The notes: generated by a model not told the origin, from the sequence alone. Shown: positions 12,101 to 24,336, counted from the first letter of the stretch. The stretch: 64,000 nucleotides of DNA from Sipunculus nudus (GCA_026874595.1 CM049317.1:15184882-15248881); one strand, 5' to 3'. Numbers and translations: made by a program.

Positions 12101-12815
12101 GAGAGCTGTTCAGGTGACTGACCAATAGAGAGAGCGGTTAAGATATCAGACCAATAGAGAGCAGTTCAGATAACTGACCAGTAGAGAGAGCAGTTCAGAT
12201 ATCAGACAAAGAGAGAGCAGTTCAGATAACTGACCAATAGAGAGAGCAGTTTAGATATCAGACCAATTGAGAGCAGTTCAGATATCAGACCAATAGAGAG
12301 AGCAGTTTAGATATCAGACCAATAGAGAGCAGTTCAGATAACTGACCAATAAAGAGAGCAGTTCAGGTAACTGACCAATAGAGAGAGCGGTTTAGATATC
12401 AGACCAATAGAGAGCAGTTCAGATAACTGACCAATAGAGAGAGCTGTTCAGATATCAGACATATAAAGAGCAGTTCAGATAACTGATCAATAGAGAATAT
12501 GAGAGCAGTTCAGATATCAGACCAGTAGAGAGAGTAGTTTAGATATCAGACCAATAGAGAGCAGTTCAAGTATCCACCCAAAAGAGAGAGCAGTGCAGAT
12601 ATCTGACCAACAGAGAGCAGTTCAGATAACTGACCAATAGAGAGAGCAGTTCAGGTAACTGACCAATAGAGAGAACAGTTGAGATATCAGACCAATAGAG
12701 AGCAGTTCAGATAACTGACCAATACAGAGCAGTTCAGATACCAGACCAATAGAGAGCAGTTCAGATAACTGACCAATAGAGAGAGCAGTTTAGATATCAA
12801 AACAATTGTACAAAT
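9148..12815. repeat. Segmental duplication, right copy with expanded 27-bp array
   Basis: The order is the same as in 6691-9147. The 150-bp dimers have ACATGTCTCATATCGATC at 9228, 9376, 9520 and 9668. A family D copy (10252-10543), the same unique block and a longer 27-29-bp array follow. The non-array parts differ by only scattered substitutions and small indels, so the duplication is young. The array end at about 12800 dissolves into unique AT-rich DNA. Confidence 0.88.
10713..12806. repeat. 27-29-bp tandem array (right copy, about 75 units)
   Basis: The unit family matches 8116-9147 but the array is about twice as long, with blocks of units repeated in the same order (for example the pair GATAACTGACC / TTTAGATATCAGACC). 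A 67-codon frame at 10724-10927 reads SSSDIRQIE nine-residue repeats only because 27 is a multiple of 3. It is not called as a gene. Confidence 0.92.
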
Positions 12816-14215
12816 GATAATATCACAAAAAAAGTTCATCAAATAACATTGACCCTTAGTGATCCTTAGAAACATAGGTTTTTGAATGATAATAATGAAG
12901 AATAAAAAGTCCTATATATAAAAAGATATATTCAGAGTCATGAAAAACTAATGAAATACTTCCCAGTTTAGTATTTCAACATCATATAGTAAACTGAGTT
13001 TGAACATACCAAGAGTCCCGTGGAAAAGCAGTATCACATATTCTTACTGTAAGTGCTGATACTTTGAACATACTGATCATTCTGCAGTAATTTTTGCCCC
13101 AGTGGAGTCTAAATGTCTGTATTGATGTTAAAATGAAGGGGTTACTTGATGTCTTCATGCTACACAAGGAATTGGTGCATAAATGTATATATTTAAGCAG
13201 TACTGTCCAACGATCCTTGAGGTAAACTCGGACAGTACTCCGCTGAAGCGCTTGAACCCTGTGGGTCAACCAGTACATACTACATGCTGCTAATGTTACA
13301 CAGTCTGTGGGTTTACTTGAGGAGCTGGACTTTGCAGCTGGTGCTCCAAACACTTTGAAGAGGAATCTCAGTATAATCTCTGACAGAGATTAGCTCATGT
13401 CTCAACAACAGAATGTGACATCTGTATTGTATCTGGACCAGCACTTCACATAAACAACTCTGATATCCTGAAGTCATATACTGTGGTTGGCTTCTTTATA
13501 TGTGCAAAGTTATAGGATAGTGTTTTAAGAGGGTCATATTTTAGCAGTTCTTACCACACAGAAATGTATGACTAAACGGCTGTATCATTTCATTGAGAGG
13601 GGGACAATTTTCCTTGATTTTGATACCTTAACAGTTTAATGGACATCCAAGGGGACATAAAAAAGTGGACTTTCTAGTTCATATTTCACTGACATTATAG
13701 GGCCTTAAACATTAAACATTATCAGTCTTTGAGTTGAACATTAAAGTGAATCTAATATTAATTATAATAATCATCTTTACAATGGATTATGTATACAGGA
13801 GATATGTAATTACTAGTTATGGGATGTGCATTCACAAAGGTTAAATTTCGCGATAATTTTCCTATCACAAATATGGCAATTTAGAATTTACCCTGGCAAA
13901 CATTAAGGTGACCACGGTATTACTCTTATCACATGGTACCTTTGTTTTCTCACGACAGGCCATTGATCTGTATAAAAAAGTACACATACTGGATTTGTAG
14001 TGGTAATTTTACATTAAACTGTAAGTATAACTCTTTGTTAAAGAGCTCAGGTGCCTGCCAGGAACTTGCAGTATTGTTGTACTTCATCCTCTTTATTCAA
14101 ACACACAGAGCTAAAAAAAAAGTAAGATATTCTAATTTATTAACAAATTTTTCAGCAACTCATTGAGCTAACAGAACTAGAAATCTGCATTGTAAGGAAT
14201 GCAAGCCTCTACCAT
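12816..14215. other. Mostly unique non-coding DNA, one orphan open frame
   Basis: No known repeat and no recognisable exon, apart from the minus-strand open frame at 12982-13353 described separately. A 77-codon plus-strand frame at 13933-14166 shows no features. Confidence 0.4.
12982..13353 (-). CDS. Unidentified minus-strand open frame, doubtful
   Basis: This frame is open for 123 codons and stays open about ten codons further upstream, to an in-frame TAA. The listed first codon reads GTG in the genome, so there is no real start at that point. The translation has a serine run (KSSSSSK) and a mixed, non-repetitive composition, which is unusual in this window where most long frames come from tandem repeats. 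I recognise no domain and see no splice donor at a sensible place. It could be an exon fragment, a decayed transposon gene or chance. Confidence 0.15.
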   Translation of the reverse strand: MFGAPAAKSSSSSKPTDCVTLAACSMYWLTHRVQALQRSTVRVYLKDRWTVLLKYIHLCTNSLCSMKTSSNPFILTSIQTFRLHWGKNYCRMISMFKVSALTVRICDTAFPRDSWYVQTQFTI

Positions 14216-14234
14216 GGGGGGGGGGGGGGGGGGG
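14216..14234. repeat. Poly-G tract, 19 bases
   Basis: A pure run of 19 G follows ACCAT. It is a possible G-quadruplex former and a likely sequencing weak point. It stands directly before a family C repeat. Confidence 0.9.
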
Positions 14235-14532
14235 TCACTATTGTGGGATGCTTCCAAAACTGTGTTTGCATTCACTTTTTTACCCCATATTCCCAGGTTC
14301 ATTGGTTTGTAAGTGACTCTTGAATACTTGATAATGTTCTTCAATCCGGTTCATGTGCCAGATCCACACCAAAATCTAATCAATGCTTCATTTGCTTATT
14401 CCCGAAAAGTCCCGACAATTTTATGATATTTCATTCATGATTGCGTGAGTTGTTATGAGCAAACACACACACGCAAAAACATGTATACAGGAACAGGGTT
14501 GACACATACCCTTCTGGCGGGGGCAATAAGCT
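14235..14532 (+). repeat. Dispersed repeat family C, copy 1
   Basis: It shares GTGCCAGATCCACACCAAAA, CATGATTGC-TGAGTTGTTA and an ending like CATACCCTTCTGGCGGGGGC with 18480-18812. The end resembles the widely seen 'CCTCC.GGCGGAGG' tail of interspersed repeats in invertebrates and fish. The minus-strand frame across it (14421-14735) is not a gene. Confidence 0.65.
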
Positions 14533-14739
14533 ACAAGGAATGTGACTTGCTTGGACAGGAAGGATGAAAAAAATAAAAACACTTGACATCTGTGTTTAAT
14601 TAGTTTAATGAGGGCAGTAATTATACAGCTAAGGCTGGTGAAGGTCCCTGTTCTTACTGTTACAAAACCAGCAACCCACTGTGAACTGTGTATGATGGGA
14701 AAGTGAGAGCTAATCAATGCAATGAAGGAGCTCATTTCT

Positions 14740-14956
14740 CGTTAAGCCATAACGAGACGCCACACCGGCCAGTTTGTTACATCCTCCCATGGCGGAGTAG
14801 GCTTCAGCCAGGCAGTGCAGGGATAATTCGATGACTTGCGAAGCCGAGGTTGGCAGCGCATCGAGATACCTCACAGCATGGATGGACAGAGTGGCTCTCT
14901 GGGAGTGTTATCAGAGATTAAATACCTGCAGTATCTCGGTATGGATTCCTGTTCAG
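14740..14956 (+). other. Exon-like segment, possible alternative first exon
   Basis: This is a short island with several CpGs in an AT-rich, CpG-poor setting. ATG 14878 has A at -3 and G at +4, with an in-frame TAA upstream at 14824-14826. The frame runs 26 codons plus one base to a CAG|GTAAAT donor at 14956/14957. The peptide MDGQSGSLGVLSEIKYL and what follows is not recognised. Joined to the STAT exon at 53332 the phase works: G plus AC gives Asp and the frame continues into the STAT start. A second frame from ATG 14831 is also open but would not fit. This is inference, with a one-in-three chance of fitting by accident. Confidence 0.3.
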
Positions 14957-17100
14957 GTAAATTGTCACGGATATTGCATGACTTTTAAAGTAGGTGATTT
15001 TTACCCCTTATATTTCATATAATCAATACATGGCCTGCACAGTGTGGAGTTTATTAATGGTCATTGTTAGGGGTACCCCAGTTATTAATTTTCTGTCCTT
15101 TTTCTTCTCCTTTGGATGCTCTGCCCTTTCTTGTCTCATTTACATGCTCTGGTTGCAAAGGTTTGTTTGGTTCTTTAGAACCTTGTTAATTAAATGAATT
15201 TATATCACTGTCTTGTTATTGCCAAATGAATCAGTGATTGCAACGTCCAGGAAAAACTTTGTTTCAGTTTATTGTAAGTCCTAGTCCTTGAAGGACATAT
15301 ATTTTTGTCTGGAAAGTTTTTATGTGCCTTTACTTTTAAAATCCAGTTACTTCTTAATTAAGATGAAAAATAATTGGTATTTGTGGCTAATTATATTTGA
15401 AGATAATCTTTAATTCTTTGTTGAATGTATTTTTCTTGCATGATTTATTAATTTAGGATTTAATTTTTATCCATTGAATGACATTATTTTATTTTGTATG
15501 ATTAATCATAGAATGAGACACTTAACCTTTTTTAATGTAGAATTGCAAGCTGAATCCATTTAGATAAAGTTTTTAATAAAGTTACAATAGAGAAAAAAAA
15601 CGTAACAGTGTTTATGGTCAAAGCACAAATTTAATTTAGTTTTGCAACTTAAATCATCAGTCTTTAGTGATTGTGTTCAAGTGATAAACATCAGTTAATT
15701 GAATTGAAGAAGATGCATTTGAGCAGATTTTGTTTGGTATATAAACACTGTTTGGTATAAACACTTTATTTGGTTTAAACACTATGTTTGGTATAAACAC
15801 TTGAAATACTCATTCTGATTGATTCAGAGGCAATGAAGCATGATTGACATTAAATAAATTCTTTGTTTAGCCAATCATATGTCCTATTTTAAATGACAAT
15901 TGGTAGAGATAAAAAGCAAAAGACTGCAGTGTCTCATCTTTTCTCCTGTTCACCTGTTTTATAAGCTGTTATGGTTCTCTCTGTGAGTAAACACAGTCTA
16001 TGTGTGTCCGTTTACCAAATCAAGACTCTGTGACCAGGGGTCTAATCTTGCACATGCACAACAATACCCAAACATGGAGAAGAAAAATAAAAGAAACAGC
16101 AGTTTGTTGCTTGAAAAATCTTGATTTGTAAAATTATGTGGTATGGCCACCAGATGGTGTGTGTACAGTGTTTATTTTTTGGGCCACTGATTGTATCTAG
16201 TGCAAGTTTATTTCCACATTATTACAGGAATAAGCAGACAGTTTCAGAATTAAATGATGGCAGATACCATAATATTTTTCAGGAGAAAACATGCAGTAAT
16301 ATTTAAAATACCTAGTATGTTAATAGGCCCTTTTAAGTTTAACCATAATGGCAAATTAGAGATCCATTAAAGGCAGAAAATCTAATTAATAATGAGATTT
16401 TCACATCCTTGTGACATTTAAGTATTGAGTGAAGCTATTAAGCTACCCTGGATGACTTTTGACAAATAGAGCTTCTATTTCTTTTATGTGTGGACTCAGT
16501 TGTAAGTTAAAAAAGGCAGCATTTACCTTTAACTGATGCAGAAATTTTCTGTGTTACCAGATAATTTATAGAAAGTCAGTTAATTCATCATGAAATTTGC
16601 AGATTTTATGACTTTATTGGTTTCTTTGTTTGTAATCCATTATCACCTTTTTGGTAACATTTATCTTGTTTATAATCTAATCAAGAGACTTACGGTCAGA
16701 AATCTGAAGGATATTCATCTAGTGAGGTACCCCATTATCACATTTTACCAATAAAGTAGTCAATGTATAGGAGGGCGCGTAGCCTTGAACCCCTCATACC
16801 TGGTGAACTGGAGGGTTTGTGCTTGAAAGAAGTCATAATAGAGTTTGCAAATCTTAGGGGTCATTTCTCATTTTGCTGTCATTTAAAATTGTGACGATTC
16901 TTGGGTGAAATGGGCAGATTTCTCTGTGTGTAGTGATTCTTTTAATTCTTAATGGGTGTCTCCACTAAAACACTGATTGGTCAGGATGAGAATAAAGGCA
17001 TTTAATTATACGCCGTCTGTGACAGGATGTATTATGGTATACTGCATTTCATCTGTCCATTAACTTTTACTTTCACTGTGATAATGATACAGAGGTGGGG
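14957..17100. other. Non-coding AT-rich DNA
   Basis: No exon or known repeat was recognised, apart from the short tandem block at 15731-15801. Open frames of 60-67 codons (14994-15197, 16121-16306) have hydrophobic, AT-driven composition and no supporting signals. Confidence 0.45.
15731..15801. repeat. Four short tandem copies of a GTTTGGTATAAACACT unit
   Basis: GTTTGGTATAAACACT or a near copy appears four times in a row with 2-6 bp of drift between copies. This is a small, imperfect array with no further context. Confidence 0.8.
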
Positions 17101-17360
17101 TTGGGGATGTCCCCACACTGTATCACAAGCAGTTGCTGATGCGCGTGGCTGACAATGTTCCAAGACCAGTTTGATGACAGAAGCCTTTATTCAATAGCAA
17201 GAGGTCTGGGACAGTCTCTCTCTCTCTCTGAGAGAGCCGCCCAGCCTCCTGACTCACTCTGGCTCTCAGTGCGCACTACAGATAGTTTTGTTACAGAGCT
17301 TACACGTGACATACGAGACGTACATATCCATATTTCTGCATTTTGTCATAAAAGCTAAAC
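17101..17360. other. CpG-bearing island with TC-repeat, unidentified
   Basis: A local rise in GC and CpG (GCGCGTGGC, GAGAGCCGCC, CAGTGCGCAC, CACGTGACATACGAGACG) surrounds a TCTCTCTCTCTCTC run that can fold back on GAGAGAG. A 67-codon open frame at 17155-17358 covers it. The segment could be a promoter or first exon, but no start or splice signal clearly decides it and the protein is not recognised. Confidence 0.2.
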
Positions 17361-17864
17361 CTTATTGGATGACCCAAAGTAGGTCACAATTACATCAGAG
17401 TTATAAGTTGACTTTATAAGTTTTGCCAGATATTACTGGATGAAAGTATTCTGGAAAATTCCAAGTCTGACCTGACATACATCCAGTTATAGACTGACCT
17501 GCAAGTCCTATTTGGAGGACAGTGCTTATATACACATGCGGAGTCTCATAAAATAACATGTTTTAATTGTGTTCTACCATTCCCTCATAAAGACTAAACA
17601 CATAAGTCATTCTGTGACACTATTTCTGTTTGTACAGACTTAAAATAGTTTGGTGTACTGTTCTCTGATTAAACTGGGAGAGAAGCCTATATGTGTGTGA
17701 CCGGATGACTGGTTGTCGGGTGTCATCAATTATGAGAAGTCATTCATTGTTTAGTCTGACATGCCTGAAACTGAGCTTGTATTTGTGAAATATGAAATGG
17801 GAAATATTCCTTGAAATATGTGTTAAGTCACAAATATGCACTTTCCTACTCCATAACAATAACT
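17361..17864. other. Non-coding spacer
   Basis: Nothing recognised between the CpG-bearing segment and the family D/C repeat block. Confidence 0.4.
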
Positions 17865-18812
17865 TACCATGGCTTTGATGGATTTTCAAGAAACTCACCA
17901 TAACTTCTTACCTTAACTAGATTATCTTGCCCTAATTCTATTATAGGCAAAATCCATGCATATTTAATGAGGTCAGAAGTCACAAGGCTAAGTTTTAGGT
18001 GTCATCGCAATAACTTAACAGGGATGGATTTGATAAAAAAACTCAACAGAAATATTATCCAATATAATATCCTGCCTAAGTGTGATTCCGGGCAGAATCC
18101 ATGCATATTAAATGAGGTCAGAGGTCACCAGACATTGGTTGCACCATGATGACTTACCAAAAATCTGATGGATATTCATGATACTCATAAATATTAACCA
18201 ATACAGTGTTTACTTGATTGTAATTCTCAGCAAAATTCACGCATATTTTATGAGTTCAGAGGTCACAAAACATAAGATGGGCATATTATGCAAGTTTGTG
18301 ATGCTCTTTTTATCTGGCTGTGATTAGCTGGAGTTTGGAATGAATTTGCCAACTTAAACGGTGATGGAGATTTGTATGGGAATTCTTTCTGCAGTGTACT
18401 TTTAAATACTTTTAAATACATGGTCAAACTAGAAATAGGCATTTTCAGAGATGCAGGCCTAATTAATGTGGGTTGCTCACCAAAACGTGTTTTCCTTCTC
18501 TTATTCAGCTCATACCCCAGGTTCATTATGGCAGAAGTTCCCTCAGCCAGTGCTTGCATTCAACTGTTCAGCCCATATTCCAAGGTACATTCATGCATAA
18601 GTGACTGTGTATATGTAAATATTCCTGGGAATTCTTTCTTGACCTGAATCATGTGCCAGATCCACACCAAAATCTAATTGCTTCATCCTTGGCCAATTCC
18701 CAAAAAGTTTTGAAAATTTCCGTTTTCATTCCGTCCATGATTGCTCAAGTTGTTAACAACGACACAAACACATGAACAAGTCTGAATACATACCCTCCCG
18801 GTGGAGGCAATC
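17865..18812 (+). repeat. Composite family D + family C repeat
   Basis: 17865-18345 holds three diverged modules of about 120-150 bp. Each has a version of GATGGATTTTCAAGAAACTC, AATCCATGCATATTTAATGA and AGAGGTCACCAGAC, the same family as 7655-7945. After about 130 bp, 18480-18812 matches the family C copy at 14235-14532 and ends in a CCTCCCGGTGGAGGC hairpin. The two halves may be one longer element, since both are oriented the same way. Open frames across it on both strands are incidental. Confidence 0.65.
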
Positions 18813-19297
18813 AATGTTTGTACCTTAGTTTCCTGAGGAATTGGTAAGTTTATTTTGACTACAGATGTTAATATGAGATTATTTGTAAGGTCCTCACAGT
18901 TTCAATTGGACAACATTCTTGTGGTTTATATGTAAATATTGCCACTTGACATCCAGTCATGAATATGCATGTATGTCTGGTCAGCTGACTTGAAATTTTG
19001 GAAGTTATATCAGACTCCCTGTATCTAAAATCTAACACAATTGTTGACCATTATTACATTAACTTAATGCCAGAAACACTAAATATTCAAGTTAAATTGC
19101 TTCATTAAAAGCAAATTTTCATATACTAGTGGTGTGACAAAGCTGCCATTTAAATCAATTATATTGATGATTGGTTGTTTTATTTCATAATTTATTAAAC
19201 TGATTGCATTTTTGTCTTATTGATCACAAAGGAATATACATGCACATCCAAAGAAGTCAAACTATCCCGATAAAATATTCTTATTCAGTCTGAGACA
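18813..19297. other. Non-coding spacer
   Basis: AT-rich unique-looking sequence up to the 52-bp satellite. Nothing recognised. Confidence 0.45.
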
Positions 19298-22204
19298 TGA
19301 GGAGAATGTGGCACAATACAGTGACCAGCATTAAAACTTAACCTGAATGTGAGGAGAATGTGGCACAATACAGTGACCAGCATTAAAACTTAACCTGAAT
19401 GTGAGGAGAATGTGGCACAATACAGTGACCAGCATTCAAACTTAACCTGAATGTGAGGAGAATGTGGCACAATACAGTGGCCAGCATTCAAACTTTACCT
19501 GAATGTGAGGAGAATGTGGCACAATACAGTGACCAGCATTCAAACTTTACCTGAATGTGAGGAGAATGTGGCACAATACAGTGACCAGCATTCAAACTTA
19601 ACCTGAATGTGAGGAGAATGTGGCACAATACAGTGACCAGCATTCAAACTTAACCTGAATGTGAGGAGAATGTGGCACAATACAGTGACCAGCATTCAAA
19701 CTTAACCTGAATGTGAGGAGAATGTGGCACAATACAGTGACCAGCATTCAAACTTAACCTGAATGTGAGGAGAATGTGGCACAATACAGTGACCAGCATT
19801 CAAACTTAACCTGAATGTGAGGAGAATGTGGCACAATACAGTGACCAGCATTCAAACTTAACCTGAATGTTAGGATAATGTGGCACAATACAGTGACCAG
19901 CATTCAAACTTAACCTGAATGTGAGGAGAATGTGGCACAATACAGTGACCAGCATTCAAACTTAACCTGATTGTGAGGAGAATGTGGCACAATACAGTGA
20001 CCAGCATTCAAACTTAACCTGAATGTGAGGAGAATGTGGCACAATACAGTGACCAGCATTCAAACTTAACCTGAATGTGAGGAGAATGTGGCACAATACA
20101 GTGACCAGCATTCAAACTTAACCTGAATGTGAGGAGAATGTGGCACAATACAGTGACCAGCATTAAAACTTAACCTGAATGTGAGGAGAATGTGGCACAA
20201 TACAGTGACCAGCATTCAAACTTAACCTGAATGTGAGGAGAATGTGGCACAATACAGTGACCAGCATTCAAACTTAACCTGAATGTGAGGATAATGTGGC
20301 ACAATACAGTGACCAGCATTCAAACTTAACCTGAATGTGAGGAGAATCTGGCACAATACAGTGACCAGCATTCAAACTTAACCTGAATGTTAGGAGAATC
20401 TGGCACAATACAGTGACCAGCATTCAAACTTAACCTGATTGTGAGGAGAATGTGGCACAATACAGTGACCAGCATTCAAACTTAACCTGAATGTGAGGAT
20501 AATGTGGCACAATACAGTGACCAGCATTCAAACTTAACCTGAATGTGAGGAGAATGTGGCACAATACAGTGGCCAGCATTCAAACTTTACCTGAATGTGA
20601 GGAGAATGTGGCACAATACAGTGGCCAGCATTCAAACTTTACCTGAATGTGAGGAGAATGTGGCACAATACAGTGACCAGCATTCAAACTTAACCTGAAT
20701 GTGAGGAGAATGTGGCACAATACAGTGACCAGCATTCAAACTTAACCTGAATGTGAGGAGAATGTGGCACAATACAGTGACCAGCATTCAAACTTAACCT
20801 GAATGTGGGGAGAATGTGGCACAATACAGTGACCAGCATTCAAACTTAACCTGAATGTGAGGAGAATGTGGCACAATACAGTGACCAGCATTCAAACTTA
20901 ACCTGAATGTGAGGAGAATGTGGCACAATACAGTGACCAGCATTCAAACTTAACCTGATTGTGAGGAGAATGTGGCACAATACAGTGACCAGCATTCAAA
21001 CTTAACCTGAATGTGAGGAGAATGTGGCACAATACAGTGACCAGCATTAAAACTTAACCTGAATGTGAGGAGAATGTGGCACAATACAGTGACCAGCATT
21101 CAAACTTAACCTGAATGTGAGGAGAATGTGGCACAATACAGTGACCAGCATTCAAACTTAACCTGAATGTGAGGAGAATGTGGCACAATACAGTGACCAG
21201 CATTCAAACTTAACCTGAATGTGAGGAGAATGTGGCACAATACAGTGACCAGCATTCAAACTTAACCTGAATGTGAGGAGAATGTGGCACAATACAGTGA
21301 CCAGCATTCAAACTTAACCTGAATGTGAGGAGAATGTGGCACAATACAGTGACCAGCATTCAAACTTAACCTGAATGTGAGGAGAATGTGGCACAATACA
21401 GTGACCAGCATTCAAACTTAACCTGATTGTGAGGAGAATACGGCATAATACAGTGACCAGCATTCAAACTTAACCTGAATGTGAGGAGAATGTGGCACAA
21501 TACAGTGACCAGCATTCAAACTTAACCTGAATGTGAGGAGAATCTGGCACAATACAGTGACCAGCATTCAAACTTAACCTGAATGTGAGGAGAATGTGGC
21601 ACAATACAATGACCAGCATTCAAACTTAACCTGAATGTGAGGAGAATGTGGCACAATACAGTGACCAGCATTAAAACTTAACCTGAATGTGGGGAGAATG
21701 TGGCACAATACAGTGACCAGCATTAAAACTTAACCTGAATGTGGGGAGAATGTGACACAATACAGTGACAAGCATTAAAACTTAACCTGAATGTGGGGAG
21801 AATGTGACACAATACAGTGACCAGCATTAAAACTTAACCTGAATGTGGGGAGAATGTGACACAATACAGTGACCAGCATTAAAACTTAACCTGAATGTGG
21901 GTAGAATGTGACACAATACAGTGACCAGCATTAAAACTTAACCTGAATGTGGGGAGAATGTGACACAATACAGTGACCAGCATTAAAACTTAACCTGAAT
22001 GTGAGGAGAATGTGGCACAATACAGTGACCAGCATTCAAACTTAACCTGAATGTGTGGAGAATGTGGCACAATACAGTGACCAGCATTAAAACTTAACCT
22101 GAATGTGAGGAGAATGTGGCACAATACAGTGACCAGCATTCAAACTTAACCTGAATGTGAGGAAAATGTGGCACAATACAGTGACCAGCATTCAAACTTA
22201 ACCT
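19298..22204. repeat. 52-bp satellite, about 56 copies
   Basis: Units start GTGAGGAGAATGTGGCACAA and continue through ACAGTGACCAGCATT and CAAACTTAACCTGAAT, 52 bp each, for 2.9 kb. Most units are nearly identical. Variants cluster: consecutive units from about 21680 to 21990 carry GTGGGGAGAATGTGACAC plus AAAACTT in place of CAAACTT, and units with AACTTTACC or AATCTGGC recur at intervals. Because 52 is not a multiple of 3, and because of stops, it cannot encode a repeat protein. Confidence 0.97.
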
Positions 22205-22284
22205 TGTGCAACCAAATAAGTGACTACCATGAACCTGACCAGTACTGTGACGTTTCAGCAGGATGTAAAAGTAGGACTGAATTT
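22205..22284. other. Short unique spacer before the hAT-like element
   Basis: 80 bp between the end of the 52-bp satellite and the target duplication of the hAT-like element. No feature. Confidence 0.5.
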
Positions 22285-22292
22285 ACTTGGGT

Positions 22293-22304
22293 CAGGGTTG
22301 GGGT
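22293..22304 (+). repeat. Left TIR of hAT-like element
   Basis: CAGGGTTGGGGT, exact inverted partner of 25695-25706, immediately after the ACTTGGGT target copy. Confidence 0.85.
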
Positions 22305-23829
22305 CAAATATGTATTTGTATTTAAATACAGTCAAAATGTGTATTTGTATTTGTATTTGTGATGGGCAAAATTATAATATTTGTATTTGTATTTTTATTT
22401 GATCTCAATATTTGATGTATTTGATCAAATACTGTACAAATACTTATTTATAAATAATTAATCATATCTGCCATAATTTTTGAAAATTCAACTACTACCT
22501 AACTTTTGAACAACCCAAAAGGCCGCATCAGGTCAAGTGTTTTACTTCTTCCTGAATCCTGATGTTTGCAATCACAAATGCCTCCATGTATAATAAACTG
22601 CTTAGTCACTGTGCTCAAGGCCCATAACTGCTCTTGGCCTCTCACTCAGCCTCATCAGGTTGTTCAGTGGCAATGGTCAGAACTGCAAAGTGTTCCGTCT
22701 GAAGCACCGCTGTCTTTCAGACAACACTGAGGTTTTAGGAACTTATGTTCCTGCGTTGCAACAGGGAATTTACTAAGATTTACTGGAATAAAGATGTCTT
22801 TCAGGCAGTTTGAGGCATTTATGTTCCTTTGTTGCAACAGGAATGTTTTATTAGCGAACCTGTGAGCATGTGCGATGGCCCGGTGCATCCGTCCGCTGTC
22901 CGCCATCCAAGATTGGCTGTCCCCCATCCATGACTGTAAGTCAGAAACCGTCGGAGCTAGCAGCTCCAAATTACACGTAAGAATTAGTCACATGTGAAAC
23001 TTGGTGCCCTAGAGCCTATTATTGGGTATTTGCATTATTTTAGATTTTATAGAGAAAAAACTTAAATACCTTAAAAAATCTTCTTCTCTGAAACTGTCCA
23101 GCCAACTTGTCCAATATTTCACAGAAATGTTCCCTAGAACAATCTCTCTCAAGTTTGTTCAAATGGTTAGAGTTCGGTGATTTTTGACTGAGTTACAGGA
23201 AGTTGAACTTAGTCATTTGCATGCTAAAATTACAAACTCAGAAATGGCTGGAGCTATCATCATCAAATTTTATGTTAATTTTAGTCACTTGAGTCATATC
23301 TGAAATTGAGGTATTGGTGTGCCACCTGCATTGGTCTTTTTGTAAGGGGTCCAATGGTGCCCGAAGCATACAGAGGGCTACAAAAAACTTCTCTGAAAGC
23401 GTAAAGCTAAATTGTTTAATATTGCACAGAAATACTCCTAGGGTAGTGTTTTCTTAAGTTTGTTCAAATGGTCTCTGTTCAGTGACTTTGGCTGAGTTAT
23501 GGGAAGCTGAATATAGTCAAATGTTATAGCAGCCCATTTCTGCTCAGTGGCAGCAAAGATCTTCTTCTCAAAAACCACTAGACCAAATTGTTTAATCTTA
23601 CAAAAGGATGATCCTTAGTTGTTGATAATTCAAATTTGTTCAAATTGTTTTGATTCAAGGATTTTCTTAGATTTTTTACAGGAAAAGTTAAAAAAAAAAT
23701 AAAAATCTTCTTCTCTGAAACTTTCCAGCCAAATTGTCCAATTTTTCACAGAAATGATCCCTAGAACAATCTCTCACAAATTTCTTTGAATGGCTCCAGT
23801 TCAGTGATTTTGGCCAAATTACAGGAGGT

Positions 23830-24336
23830 TTAAAGGGGCCCAATCACCTTTTAAAGCATGCTGAATTAACACGAAAAACAGTTTCTTTCCTTTAAAATAA
23901 ATTTGTACATGCAAAAATATTGCCTTGAAACCATTTGCTTACTCTCGTAAGCGAGTGTTGAAAACAGTGGACTGGGCGTGACCACACCTGTCAACATAAA
24001 CACAGCGGGTGTATCGCCCGGCCACAACATGTGTCGATCAGAAGATGCCCTGACTGACTTGGTCCAAAAAATGTAATACATGTTCTTGCTGGCTGAAACA
24101 TTGAGTGTTGCGGCTCAAAATTGGACCTTCGGTTAGGCGGCCTTGTAATGGTTAACAAACACACGTGGACTTTGTTTACCAACACGCAGAGCCATAACAA
24201 GGTCATAAACAGCCGTATGCGAGGTACTGAGACTGTGTCCTGGGGTGGTTTTGCTAGAAAACCTTTGTATAAAGAAAAAATGAACTGATAGTGTGAAAGA
24301 ATAGACATGTTATTGTGTCTGATTATGTCCCTTTAA
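23830..24336. mobile_element. TTAA-flanked MITE nested in the hAT-like element
   Basis: TTAA at 23830-23833 and 24333-24336 bounds a 499-bp element. Its ends AGGGGCCCAATCA and (as reverse complement) AGGGACATAATCA agree at 10 of 13 positions. A TTAA target with AGGG ends suggests a piggyBac-type MITE. The host sequence continues across the insert (ACAGGAGG..., then CTTAGTCAT), and a paralogous uninterrupted version, ACAGGAAGTTGAACTTAGTC, is present near 23201-23220 within the same hAT-like interior. The insert has more CpG than its surroundings. Open frames of 71 and 105 codons inside are not recognised as genes. Confidence 0.75.

Noticed and set aside
14421-14735. 104-codon minus-strand frame
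   Set aside because: Overlaps the dispersed family C repeat and shows no conserved features in the second copy.
19298-22204. CRISPR-like regular array
   Set aside because: The units are contiguous 52-mers with no unique spacers, in a eukaryotic context. The same applies to the other arrays.
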